Source: Candidatus Acidiferrales bacterium
GTDB taxonomy: Bacteria; Acidobacteriota; Terriglobia; Acidiferrales; UBA7541
Length of the DNA: 64,000 nucleotides
NCBI GenBank assembly: GCA_030037775.1
Contig: JASHQB010000038.1
Coordinates: forward strand, 1 to 64,000
Direction of reading: 5' to 3'
The position numbers and the translations under genes were made by a program. The notes below the pieces were generated by a model that saw only the letters and a list, made by a program, of their open reading frames with translations, had not been told where the DNA came from and ran no database searches. Every line of letters begins with the position of its first letter. The stretch's first letter is position 1. Shown in pieces: positions 9,067-16,551 of the stretch.

Positions 9067-10110
9067 TCAGTACGCTAGTTCGAAATCGATTCGAACGTTC
9101 GCGGGAAAATCCACTGGTTGCCCGTCCTGCTTGGCCGGTGTGAACTTGATCCGCCGCGCTGCCACTTCCGCGTTCTCGTCCAGGCCATGGCCCAGACCCT
9201 GCAGCACCCGAAGAACCTCCACTTCACCCGATGCCCTGAAAATCACTTGCAGCACCACTGCGCCCTGGATTTTCGCTTCCTTTGCTTCGGCGGTGTATTG
9301 CGGTTCAGGCTTGTAAAGAATCACCACGCCATCCTGCGGCGCCGCATCGCTCACTTTTCTCGCGTGCGGAGCATTCTCGTCTGGCCGGTCGTCCGCGAAC
9401 GATCCCGTCTGCACTTGCCCGCCGTTTCGCGGGCCGCCCGCGATCGCCGTGCCGTTCCCAAAGCCTGCGCTCTCCACCACTCCCTGCACGCCCTTCGCTC
9501 CGCCCGTGCCGTTTCCTTTGCCCGGCCCTTCCGGCATATCGAAGCCGCCCGCCGCGTTCACGTTCACCGGCTGGGTCATTTTTTTCGTGGTCGCTGCCAA
9601 TCCGTTGGGATCTCCAAAGCCGCCGGTCTGCACCGGCGCTCTGGGTTTCTTCAAATCCGGCGCGGCGGAGCTTCCCAGAGAAACCGTCGGCTTATCCGGA
9701 ACCATTCGCGCGAATTCGTTAATCTTCGGTGCTGGCGTGGGATTGTGCTTCACCACCGGACGCTCCACATTCAGCTTGGCAAACACCGGCTCGATCAGCT
9801 TCGGTTTCGGCGGGTCTGGAATCACCACTGGCTTCGGGATTTCCCTCACCACTTCCCTATGCCTCGCCACCTTTGGCTGCACCCTCGGCTGCGGCTTGAA
9901 AGGCTCGAGTTCCGGCAGGCTGATTCGCGTCACCATATACTGCTTCGCTTCCGCCATCTGCTTTGGAAACAGCGCAGGAATCCACAGCGCGCACGCCAGC
10001 ACCAGCAGCTCGATGCCAAACCCCGCGCTAAACGACCGCCAGCGCGGCTTGCCGGACGCGAGCAGCGTGAAACCCGAATCCGGGCTAAAATGAGAGCCGT
10101 AGGCCGACAT
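9067..10110 (-). CDS. TonB-family energy transducer
   Basis: 347 residues: one N-terminal transmembrane helix (about 30-46), a Pro/Lys-rich periplasmic spacer (PKPVVIPDPPKPKLIEP) with Gly-rich segments, and a C-terminal TonB domain from about residue 265 (YKPEPQYTAEAKEAKIQGAV, then VLRVLQGLGHGLDENAEVAA and the terminal VRIDFELAY strand). TonB couples the proton-motive force from ExbBD to outer-membrane receptors, but some acidobacterial TonB-domain proteins act with M56/BlaR1-type sensors. No exbBD lies nearby. The start follows GGGGAAGGGGTAGGGG. A BlaI-like operator lies 82-97 bases upstream of the start codon. Confidence 0.82.
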   Translation of the reverse strand: MSAYGSHFSPDSGFTLLASGKPRWRSFSAGFGIELLVLACALWIPALFPKQMAEAKQYMVTRISLPELEPFKPQPRVQPKVARHREVVREIPKPVVIPDPPKPKLIEPVFAKLNVERPVVKHNPTPAPKINEFARMVPDKPTVSLGSSAAPDLKKPRAPVQTGGFGDPNGLAATTKKMTQPVNVNAAGGFDMPEGPGKGNGTGGAKGVQGVVESAGFGNGTAIAGGPRNGGQVQTGSFADDRPDENAPHARKVSDAAPQDGVVILYKPEPQYTAEAKEAKIQGAVVLQVIFRASGEVEVLRVLQGLGHGLDENAEVAARRIKFTPAKQDGQPVDFPANVRIDFELAY

Positions 10111-10191
10111 TTACCCCTACCCCTTCCCCATTTGAGAATCTGGCTGCTGGGAACTTGCTCATTGTAGTACTGCCGTGCGGACCTGGGTGAA

Positions 10192-10207
10192 TAGTACGAA
10201 TGTACTA
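10192..10207. promoter_or_regulatory. Candidate BlaI/MecI-type operator upstream of tonB-like gene
   Basis: TAGTACGAATGTACTA is a perfect 6-4-6 palindrome. Its centre, TACGAATGTA (TACATTCGTA on the gene's strand), differs at one position from the TACA-N2-TGTA core bound by BlaI/MecI repressors. A further half-site GTAGTAC lies at 10164-10170, giving a second possible dyad with GTACTAC at 10202-10208. No blaI gene is in the window. Confidence 0.4.
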
Positions 10208-10210
10208 CTG

Positions 10211-10330
10211 TCCAAAGGCTTTGCCTTAAGCGACAATGCAACTCCTCGCCGCCATGCTTTACCGGATGGCCACCCTTCTCTGAGAAACACCAATCCCGCA
10301 GCCGAGTTGCATCCTCCGTGGGGAACCCCC
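10211..10330 (-). other. Gene-free stretch with a possible structured RNA
   Basis: No convincing gene lies between 10111 and 10621. Within it ATGCAACTC (10236-10244) pairs with GAGTTGCAT (10304-10312), 9 perfect base pairs enclosing 59 bases that contain two further small hairpins (GCCAT 10251-10255 with ATGGC 10266-10270; TTCTC/GAGAA 10276-10286). AAGGC-TTT-GCCTT follows at 10215-10227. The arrangement could be a small RNA or leader. It matches no riboswitch consensus I know. A 70-codon minus-strand frame at 10357-10569 has no supporting features. Confidence 0.2.
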
Positions 10331-10555
10331 AGCACAATCTGCTCCAAAACAGAGCATTATGCCTCTATCTCCAAGATTTTATATGAATACGCCTGCAACC
10401 CTTTGTCAATCAGGAGCGAAGTGTATTGCGGTCCAAAAAAGTATCCACGCAAATTCAAGTACTTACGGACTTCCTCATGCCAAGAATCTGCGCTGGCAAG
10501 GAATTTCCTACCTTGGCGGTGCATTTTTACACCGCCTGCCTCAGTTTCCCCATAA

Positions 10556-10600
10556 CCACGAAAAAACAAGAGCCGGCATCACCTGGAATCATGCCGGCTC
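10556..10600 (-). terminator. Rho-independent terminator of htrA
   Basis: On the minus strand a 10-bp perfect stem GAGCCGGCAT/ATGCCGGCTC (10600-10591 with 10579-10570) with an 11-base loop is followed by TTGTTTTTTCG. It begins 21 bases beyond the htrA stop. Confidence 0.85.
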
Positions 10601-10621
10601 CCTCTAAACTGCCCTTGAACG

Positions 10622-12178
10622 CTACTGCTGCTGCGGTTGAATCAGAATATAGATTGTCTGGCCATTTTGGTTCTGCGGTATCACCAGCAGAAGCACAGGT
10701 TGATCGTCGGATCCCGCAAGTGCGTTGCGGAAGTCGGACATGTTACTGACGGGCTTGTGATTCACTTCCTGAATCACGTCTCCGCGTACAAGTCCGCCCT
10801 CGGCCGCAGCGCTTCCCGGGTCCACGCTGCTCACCACCACGCCCTTCGTCCCCATCGGCAGACTAAGTTGCTGCGCGATGTCCGGCGTCAAGTTTTGAAC
10901 TTGTACGCCCTGCAGCGCCTTTCCGCCGTTCTCCTGAGATTCGCCGCTGCCCTCATTCCCGGACTGCGGCTCGTTCGGCATGCCCGCATACGCACTGCCC
11001 GGCGCCAGCGTTACGGCAACGTCAAACGTCTTTCCCTCCCGGAACACTTTCAAGTGGACCGTCGTTCCCGGAGACATGCTCGCGATCTGCGCGGTCAAAT
11101 CATTGGAACCGGTGATTGGTTCGCCGTTGAGTCCCAGCACGATGTCGCCTCGCTTGATGCCGGCCTTTTCCGCCGGGCTTCCCGGCGCTACGCTGTCAAT
11201 CAGCGCTCCCTCGCCGCCTCCGGTATAGCCAAACTCCTTGGCCATATCCGGCGTCAATGGCGTCAGACCGATACCGATGTGTCCGCGCTCCACTTTTCCG
11301 TGCTCGATGAGCTGCTCCATCACGCTGCGCGCCATGTTGATCGGAACCGCGAATCCGATTCCTTCGTTTCCGCCTTCCTCTTGCCCGCCGCTGGTCAGGA
11401 TCGCTGTATTGATTCCCACCAGGTCGCCGTGCAAATCAATCATCGCGCCGCCTGAGTTTCCCGGATTGATCGCCGCGTCCGTCTGAATAAAATCCTCGTA
11501 ACTTCGCGGCCCCTCGATTCCGATGCCGCGGCCCGTGGCGCTGACGATTCCCATCGTCGCCGTTTCGCCGATTCCGAAGGGATCGCCAATCGCGAAGACC
11601 ACATCGCCCACGCGCAGCTTCGACGAATCGCCAAACGTCAGCGTCGGTAGATTTGTCGCGTTAATCTTCACCACGGCGATATCCGTCTGCGGATCGGTTC
11701 CCACCACTTTGCCCGGATAGTTCTTGTTGTTCCACACCACCGTGATGTCGCTGCCGTGCTCCACCACGTGATTGTTGGTCAGGATGTATCCGTCCGGATT
11801 GATGATTACACCCGAGCCGAGACTGTGTTCTCTCTCGGTTTGCGGCTGTTGCGGTCCGAACTGATTGCCGAAAAACTGTTGGAAAAACGGATCGTTGAAG
11901 AAACCGGGGCCTTGCTGAACCTTGACCACCCTGGTCGTCGAAATATTCACCACTGCCGGCAGCGCGGGGCCCACCACGGATGCGAATCCGTTCCCAAACT
12001 CGCCCAGCCGCACCGGATCCACGGCTCCCGCCACTTTCACAGGAACCGCCGGCGCGCTGAACACCTGGTGACCGGCCCAACGCACCGCCCATGTTCCTAC
12101 AAACGCACCGGCAATGAGCGCCACCACCACAATTGCCATCGCGGCTCCCCGCCGCAGTTGAATCACTTCCCTGCTCAT
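10622..12178 (-). CDS. HtrA/DegP-family periplasmic serine protease with two PDZ domains
   Basis: Start set at ATG 12178 with GAGGAGGAAG upstream (an in-frame GTG lies at 12184). The 518-residue protein has an N-terminal membrane anchor/signal (about 11-31), a trypsin-like domain with the complete triad His137 (LTNNHVVEH), Asp166 (QTDIAVVK) and Ser242 (NPGNSGGAM), PDZ1 at about 300-395 (SPAEKAGIKRGDIVLGLNG) and PDZ2 at about 420-516. A Gln-rich LA-loop segment (FFQQFFGNQFGPQQPQ) is typical of DegP/DegQ. It degrades or refolds misfolded envelope proteins. The divergent neighbour is the M28 peptidase. Gene symbol degP/degQ cannot be decided from sequence alone. Confidence 0.93.
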   Translation of the reverse strand: MSREVIQLRRGAAMAIVVVALIAGAFVGTWAVRWAGHQVFSAPAVPVKVAGAVDPVRLGEFGNGFASVVGPALPAVVNISTTRVVKVQQGPGFFNDPFFQQFFGNQFGPQQPQTEREHSLGSGVIINPDGYILTNNHVVEHGSDITVVWNNKNYPGKVVGTDPQTDIAVVKINATNLPTLTFGDSSKLRVGDVVFAIGDPFGIGETATMGIVSATGRGIGIEGPRSYEDFIQTDAAINPGNSGGAMIDLHGDLVGINTAILTSGGQEEGGNEGIGFAVPINMARSVMEQLIEHGKVERGHIGIGLTPLTPDMAKEFGYTGGGEGALIDSVAPGSPAEKAGIKRGDIVLGLNGEPITGSNDLTAQIASMSPGTTVHLKVFREGKTFDVAVTLAPGSAYAGMPNEPQSGNEGSGESQENGGKALQGVQVQNLTPDIAQQLSLPMGTKGVVVSSVDPGSAAAEGGLVRGDVIQEVNHKPVSNMSDFRNALAGSDDQPVLLLVIPQNQNGQTIYILIQPQQQ

Positions 12179-12648
12179 GATCACTTCCTCCTCGAATTTC
12201 TCTCGGGCATCAAGCCCTTATGATTTTATGGACGTGCAAAAACGAAAAAGGTCTCGCATCCACATTCACGCCATCGAAACGTTCCGTTGCGGCCGTGTCC
12301 GGCGTATGTCCAGCCCACGCGGCGGGCATAAGTTCAACCTGCGAATCGAATTTTACCTGCGGCGGGAAACAAACTGCTACTGCGGAGTTTGCGATGGATT
12401 GCCTTCGCACCTGCCGCCTGCTTTGGCAGGCGGTTTCCCGCCCGTCTCTATCTCTTCCCCTTCGCGCACCTCGGGCAACACTAGCTTAGATGCACGCGGA
12501 ACGCTTTGCGTTCTCCCCAAATTCTACCGCAATTGCTTGCGCCGGATGCCTGCCTTTGCCAAAATATCACCCCTGCCGGATGCGAAATCTTTGCGGCGAG
12601 CGCGGACCTCAAGCCATTGCGGAGGGCGCGCGGAAGGAAACTCGAAAA
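12179..12648. other. Divergent intergenic region between htrA and M28 peptidase
   Basis: No gene is supported here. It contains one strong inverted repeat, CCGCCTG-CTTTGG-CAGGCGG at 12414-12433, resembling the CCTGCC-rich repeat at 23371-23407. The promoters for the divergent genes must lie here, but I see no clear -35/-10 pair. Confidence 0.4.
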
Positions 12649-14175
12649 ATGAAACGCCTCTTCGTTCTTTTCGCCGTGGTCGCCGCAACCTCTTTTTTCT
12701 GCGTCGCCATCGCGCTCGCCGCCACGCAAAATAATTCCGCGGCTGCGCTCAATGACGGCACCATGCCCGCGCTCTCCGCCATCGCCGGCCAGGGCATGAT
12801 GGATTCGCACGCCTACCAATTCCTCGGAGAGCTCAGCGACGACATCGGTGCGCGCGTCACCGGCTCGCCGCAGTGCAACGCCGCCGTTCAGTGGGGACTG
12901 CAAGGAATGCGCGTCCTCGGCCTGCAAAATGTCCACGCCGAGCCCTGGCAAATTTTCCGGGGCTGGACGCGCATCTCCGCCGCGGCAGCTATCATTTCGC
13001 CCACGCCCCACAAACTCATGATCGACTCCATGGGCTGGGTCGGCTCCACGCCGCAGGGCGGAGTTGACGCCGAGGTTGTTCCCGTAAACGGCTACCAACT
13101 TGATCAAGAGCTTGCCCAAAATTCCGGCAACTGGAACGGCAAAGTTCTGCTGGTCGTGCAAAAGGGCACGCCGCCGGAAGACAGTATGGCCAATTTCGCG
13201 AAGTTCGGCCTGTTCCTCATCAAAGCGCATGACGTCGGCGCCGTCGCCGTCATCGGCGGCCAGGGCGGCGCGAAATCCGAAGGCATGCACCTCACCCACA
13301 CCGGCGCGCTCGGCTTCGCCACTTCCTACGACATTCCCGTCGTCAGCATGTCCGCCGAAGATCAAGACCTCCTCGAGCGCTTCCTCCACCGTGGCAAAAG
13401 CGTCCGCCTGCACATCGACGTGCAGAATCGCTTCACCGATGGCCCCGTCGACACCGCCAACGTCGTCGGCGAAATTCCCGGCACCGAGCATCCCGAGCAA
13501 ATCATCGTCGTCGGCGGCCACCTCGATTCCTGGGATCTGTCCGAGGGCTCAACCGACAACGGCATGGGCACGTCCACCACTCTTGGCGCGGCGGAAGCCA
13601 TCGTGCGCTCCGGATTCAAGCCGCGCCGCACCATTCGCTTCGTTCTTTTCACCGGCGAAGAAGAGGGCCTGCTCGGCTCGATCGCCTACGTGAAAACTCA
13701 CAAGGACGAAATGAAAAATCACGTCGCCGCGGTGATTCTCGATAACGGCCAAGGCCCGGTCACCGCGCTCAACATGGGCGGCCGCGCCGACCTGCTTTCC
13801 GCCGTCGATCCTTTTGTCGCCATGCTCAGCGCCTTCGGAAAAATCACCGCCAACGACGACACGGAATTCGGCACGGACACCGGCCCTTTTATTATGCAAG
13901 GCCTGCCGGGCATCAATCTCGATCAGGACTCGCCCGAGTATCGCTACACGCACCACTCCAACGTCGACAGCTTCGACAAAATCAACGAAGCGGTGCTCGA
14001 CCGCGACGCCACGGTGCAAGCGCTGGTCGCTTTCTGGATCGCCGACCGGCCCGAGCGGCTGGCTTCGCCCTGGCCGGCGGAGAAAACCGCGCAGATGCTC
14101 GTCGAGAAGCACGACGACGTGTTTCTGAAGCTCTTCAACTTGTGGCCCTTCGGCAACATGGGCCAGCAAAAGTAA
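12649..14175 (+). CDS. Exported M28-family zinc aminopeptidase/carboxypeptidase
   Basis: The frame is open from 12490, but the ATG at 12649 is chosen because it follows GGAAGGAAA and opens a signal peptide (RLFVLFAVVAATSFFCVAIALA). The mature 480-residue protein has a PA-like insert (about 130-240) and an M28 catalytic core: first Zn ligands in VVGGHLDSWD (near residue 290), a second metal Asp in GSTDNGMG, the Glu pair in FTGEEEGLLGS (about 337), the Asp in AVILDNGQG, and the final His in RYTHHSNVDSFD (about 434). All expected ligands appear intact, so the enzyme should cut N-terminal residues or dipeptides in the periplasm. A hairpin with a T-run follows the stop. Confidence 0.88.
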   Translation: MKRLFVLFAVVAATSFFCVAIALAATQNNSAAALNDGTMPALSAIAGQGMMDSHAYQFLGELSDDIGARVTGSPQCNAAVQWGLQGMRVLGLQNVHAEPWQIFRGWTRISAAAAIISPTPHKLMIDSMGWVGSTPQGGVDAEVVPVNGYQLDQELAQNSGNWNGKVLLVVQKGTPPEDSMANFAKFGLFLIKAHDVGAVAVIGGQGGAKSEGMHLTHTGALGFATSYDIPVVSMSAEDQDLLERFLHRGKSVRLHIDVQNRFTDGPVDTANVVGEIPGTEHPEQIIVVGGHLDSWDLSEGSTDNGMGTSTTLGAAEAIVRSGFKPRRTIRFVLFTGEEEGLLGSIAYVKTHKDEMKNHVAAVILDNGQGPVTALNMGGRADLLSAVDPFVAMLSAFGKITANDDTEFGTDTGPFIMQGLPGINLDQDSPEYRYTHHSNVDSFDKINEAVLDRDATVQALVAFWIADRPERLASPWPAEKTAQMLVEKHDDVFLKLFNLWPFGNMGQQK

Positions 14176-14522
14176 GCTGCGAAATAAAAGCGAAACAAGA
14201 CAGGGGCCGGTACGGGCCAGATTGTCTCTTTCCACGGGCAAAAACGGGTGAAATTGGACTGGAAGGGCAGTCCATTGAAAATTGCCCTTTTTCGTGCGTT
14301 TTGAGGGCGCAAAATTTTCATTTTTTCGAAAAACGGCCAGAAAACGTGGCTTTTCGGTACATACGCCCTGCGCGAACTGTGTCGCCAGCGCAAGATGGGA
14401 AGCAGGCCAATTCTGAAAAAATGGTGAAAAATGAGCAGGCATTTACATAAATCGTTTAGGGGAGCAGGGAAACGTTTACCTGATGGGGGGCGGCGGCGAA
14501 GGGGAAAAAGTGAAGGGGCGGC
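14176..14522. other. Gene-free stretch at a strand-composition switch
   Basis: No gene is supported. The segment around 14280-14345 is unusually AT-rich for this window. Left of here the + strand carries more C than G in both plus- and minus-coded genes; right of here it carries more G than C, again independent of coding strand. No cluster of DnaA boxes (TTATCCACA-like) is visible by eye. Confidence 0.4.
14263..14292 (+). terminator. Probable terminator of the M28 gene
   Basis: AAGGGCA (14263-14269) pairs with TGCCCTT (14283-14289), followed by three more T. A competing hairpin, GGACTG-GAAGGG-CAGTCC, overlaps the left arm. Confidence 0.5.
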
Positions 14523-14957
14523 CTATTTGATTTTGGCGAGGCCGTCGGAGGTAAAGAGCGGCCCGGGCGCGTTGCCTTCGGCCGCCGACTTGAGGCGGAA
14601 CATCAATTCGCCCCAGGTTGCGGTACACATCGAGAAGTACTCGGTCTCCGCCTTCCAATCGGCATGGGCAAAGCGCAAAACGGTGGCCGACTTGGCCGGC
14701 GTTAATGCAAAAAGAATACGCGTGCCGGCCCATTCCTGGCCGGACAGGACGCGCCATTCGGCTTCGCGAGGTTCCGCGCTGCGGGCGAGCTGCAAACGGT
14801 AGACGGTGGAGCGGTTGAAGAAACCGAGGTCGACAGCGCCGGCGTTTTCGGTTGCGTCGGCGGCCCACCACGCGGAAAAGCCGCGCGGAGTCGCAATCAG
14901 GGGAAAGATCCTTCCCGGAGGAGCGTCGATGGAGACTGCCATTTTGATGTCCGGCAT
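14523..14957 (-). CDS. SRPBCC (AHSA1/polyketide-cyclase-like) protein
   Basis: 144 residues with the START/SRPBCC helix-grip pattern: an N-terminal strand (MPDIKMAVSIDAPPGRIFPL), the signature GFSAWWA near residue 30, curved sheet strands (TRILFALTPAKSATVLRFAH), and a long C-terminal helix preceded by MCTATWGELMFRLK. Such proteins bind small hydrophobic ligands; the ligand here is unknown. It lies 65 bases after the exported metallo-hydrolase gene on the same strand and may be co-transcribed. The last 17 bases of the gene (14523-14539) are identical to the last 17 of that neighbour. Confidence 0.75.
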   Translation of the reverse strand: MPDIKMAVSIDAPPGRIFPLIATPRGFSAWWAADATENAGAVDLGFFNRSTVYRLQLARSAEPREAEWRVLSGQEWAGTRILFALTPAKSATVLRFAHADWKAETEYFSMCTATWGELMFRLKSAAEGNAPGPLFTSDGLAKIK

Positions 14958-15022
14958 TTGCTTTGCGCCTCGCGCTGTGAGCTTCCGTTACGGCAACGAG
15001 CCCGAGCCCAGATTCGCTGCCG

Positions 15023-15901
15023 CTATTTGATTTTGGCGATGCGGCCGTCGGCGGAGGTGGGGTATTTGTCGAACTGGGCCGCATCGTGGCCGGGAATGAC
15101 GCGGTCAGGATTGCCTCCGGCGAGCTGGATCATGCGCGCCTGATTCTGAATGTTGGCGGGCCAGTAGTCTTTGGTGAACGTGGCGCTGGCCTTGTGCTCG
15201 GCGAGATTGCGGTAGAGATAGCAATTGTCGGAGGCGAGGACGAAGGGCGGATTGCCGTCGACGCGCAAATACTGTGAAGCGAAAGTGTGATGGCCTCCGG
15301 TGTAGGCGCGAATGCCGGGGAAGATTTCGACGTTGTCACCGTTGACGAAGCGCACTCGGCCTTCGGTGTTGAGTTTCACGAGCTCCTGAATATCGGCGGG
15401 ATCAATGCCGCCGTGGTCGCCGCCGGGCTGCCAGGCCGGGCCGGTGTAGTAGCGATACTCCTCTTCCTGAATCCAGACGGTCGCTTTGGGGAAAAGATCG
15501 ATGCCGCCGAGATGGTCCCAGTGCGCGTGGCTGATGACGACGTCAGTGATTTGGTCAGGCTGGACGCCGGTGAGTTTTACCGCTTCGTCGGGGCGAATGT
15601 AGCCGGTCGAGGGGAAGTATTTCAGGAACGTGTCGCGGTGATAGCCGCTGTCCAAGAGGATGTTGCGGCCGCCGCCGCGAACGAGCCAGACGGCCATGGC
15701 GAGGGTAATCTTTTCCTTGGGTGCGCCCATGACGAGGTTAGCAACGTTGTCCGGGGCGGAGGCGTAGCGAATGGCCTGAATGGTGTAGTCGGGAGTGGCG
15801 GCACTTTGCGCGCGGGCGCTATGCGATGCGACGACGGGAAGAAAAGCGACGGCGAGGAGAATCAGTAGCGTGCGAAGGGGCGGAAGGCGTCTCAAGTGCA
15901 T
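15023..15901 (-). CDS. Exported metallo-beta-lactamase-fold hydrolase (lactonase-like)
   Basis: 292 residues with a signal peptide (LLILLAVAFLPVVASHSARAQ). Metal ligands are complete: HAHWDH in VISHAHWDHLGG, His in YTGGHHTFAS, Asp in ASDNCYLY, and His in VIPGHDAAQ. The spacing and the order resemble the AHL-lactonase/AttM-type group of MBL enzymes rather than glyoxalase II. I infer an extracytoplasmic lactone or ester hydrolase; activity on acyl-homoserine lactones is possible but not shown. The SRPBCC gene follows. Confidence 0.82.
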   Translation of the reverse strand: MHLRRLPPLRTLLILLAVAFLPVVASHSARAQSAATPDYTIQAIRYASAPDNVANLVMGAPKEKITLAMAVWLVRGGGRNILLDSGYHRDTFLKYFPSTGYIRPDEAVKLTGVQPDQITDVVISHAHWDHLGGIDLFPKATVWIQEEEYRYYTGPAWQPGGDHGGIDPADIQELVKLNTEGRVRFVNGDNVEIFPGIRAYTGGHHTFASQYLRVDGNPPFVLASDNCYLYRNLAEHKASATFTKDYWPANIQNQARMIQLAGGNPDRVIPGHDAAQFDKYPTSADGRIAKIK

Positions 15902-15931
15902 CTCCTTTTGCGCGGAGTATACACCAGGAGG

Positions 15932-15956
15932 GCAGTGGCGAGTGGCTAGTGACTAG
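15932..15956. repeat. Direct repeat, copy left of hicBA
   Basis: A 25-base element beginning GCAGTGGCGAGTGGC and ending GTGACTAG. It matches the copy at 16437-16461 at 23 of 25 positions. The two copies bracket exactly the hicBA pair. Similar AGTGGC/AGTGAC-rich debris occurs at 33265-33300, so the element belongs to a dispersed family. Confidence 0.55.
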
Positions 15957-15976
15957 CGAACAGACAGGCCGCCCTC

Positions 15977-16180
15977 TCAGTTCCGGCGGAAGTCTTCGAG
16001 AGTAAGTCCTGCATCCTTAAGAATCCGAAGAAATAGTCCTTTCGGCAGATCTCTCGCATGGACAGGAATCACAAGTGTTTTTCCGTTGGAATGTTCGAGG
16101 ATGAGGTGCGAGCCGGTCTGACGAGCTTTGTGGTAGCCGTGGCGAAGGAAGAAACGGATGAGTTCGCGAGCGGGAACCAT
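15977..16180 (-). CDS. hicA: HicA-type toxin (mRNA interferase)
   Basis: 67 residues in a dsRBD-like HicA fold: VPARELIRFFLRHGYHKARQ, the catalytic-His motif TGSHLILEH, then VIPVHARDLPKGLFLRILKDAG and a short C-terminal helix. HicA cleaves mRNA and stops growth unless bound by HicB. Its ATG directly abuts the stop codon of the upstream hicB gene. The catalytic His and the GSH context are intact, so the toxin is probably functional. Confidence 0.9.
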   Translation of the reverse strand: MVPARELIRFFLRHGYHKARQTGSHLILEHSNGKTLVIPVHARDLPKGLFLRILKDAGLTLEDFRRN

Positions 16181-16408
16181 TCAGTCAAGCGCTAGCGTGA
16201 CCGTCTCAGCATAGACGGTGCGAGCTTCTGGAACAGGCTTGCCCTTTTTGCGGCATTGTTGAATGTAAAGCCGCATCGCTTCAAGGATGCTGATCTTGGC
16301 TTCGTCGATGGATTTGCCAAGGCCATACACGCCCGGGAAATCCTCGCTGTAGGCATAGTAGCGCTTTCCTTCGCGCTCGACGGTAATCGGATAGCTGTAG
16401 AAGGTCAT
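16181..16408 (-). CDS. hicB: HicB-type antitoxin
   Basis: 75 residues with the partial RNase-H-like HicB fold: YPITVEREGKRYYAYSEDFPG, then GVYGLGKSIDEAKISILEAM. It lacks a C-terminal DNA-binding domain of the longer HicB proteins, so autoregulation, if any, must use another region. The antitoxin gene precedes the toxin gene, the reverse of the order in E. coli hicAB but common elsewhere. The pair is bracketed by direct repeats. Confidence 0.9.
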   Translation of the reverse strand: MTFYSYPITVEREGKRYYAYSEDFPGVYGLGKSIDEAKISILEAMRLYIQQCRKKGKPVPEARTVYAETVTLALD

Positions 16409-16436
16409 TCTAAGGTTATTTTACCATGAGCGAACA

Positions 16437-16461
16437 GCAGTGGCGAGTGGCGGGTGACTAG
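16437..16461. repeat. Direct repeat, copy right of hicBA
   Basis: The partner of 15932-15956; the two copies differ only at two adjacent bases (GG here, TA there). Confidence 0.55.
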
Positions 16462-16531
16462 TAAAAACCAGGCAGAGTAGCGGTTCCCGAGGAGCGACTC
16501 GTGGCGTGAAGCGCGACTCAGGGCGACGGGC

Positions 16532-16551
16532 GGGCGCAGCAAGCAGCGCCC
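16532..16551. repeat. REP-like palindrome
   Basis: GGGCGC-AGCAAGCA-GCGCCC: 6-bp arms with an 8-base loop, immediately after the stop codon of the DpnI-like gene on the minus strand. Confidence 0.4.

Noticed and set aside
9118-10167. A 349-codon open frame on the + strand opposite the tonB-like gene
   Set aside because: Arg/His/Leu-rich translation with no domains; it mirrors a clear TonB gene with a good SD, so it is an antisense artefact of high GC.
10357-10569. A 70-codon minus-strand frame in the gap behind htrA
   Set aside because: It begins inside the T-run of the htrA terminator, lacks an SD and a recognisable motif; left as undecided, not annotated.
14176-14522. A replication origin at the composition switch
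   Set aside because: The skew sign is right, but no DnaA-box cluster, dnaA or dnaN is visible; kept only as a finding to test.
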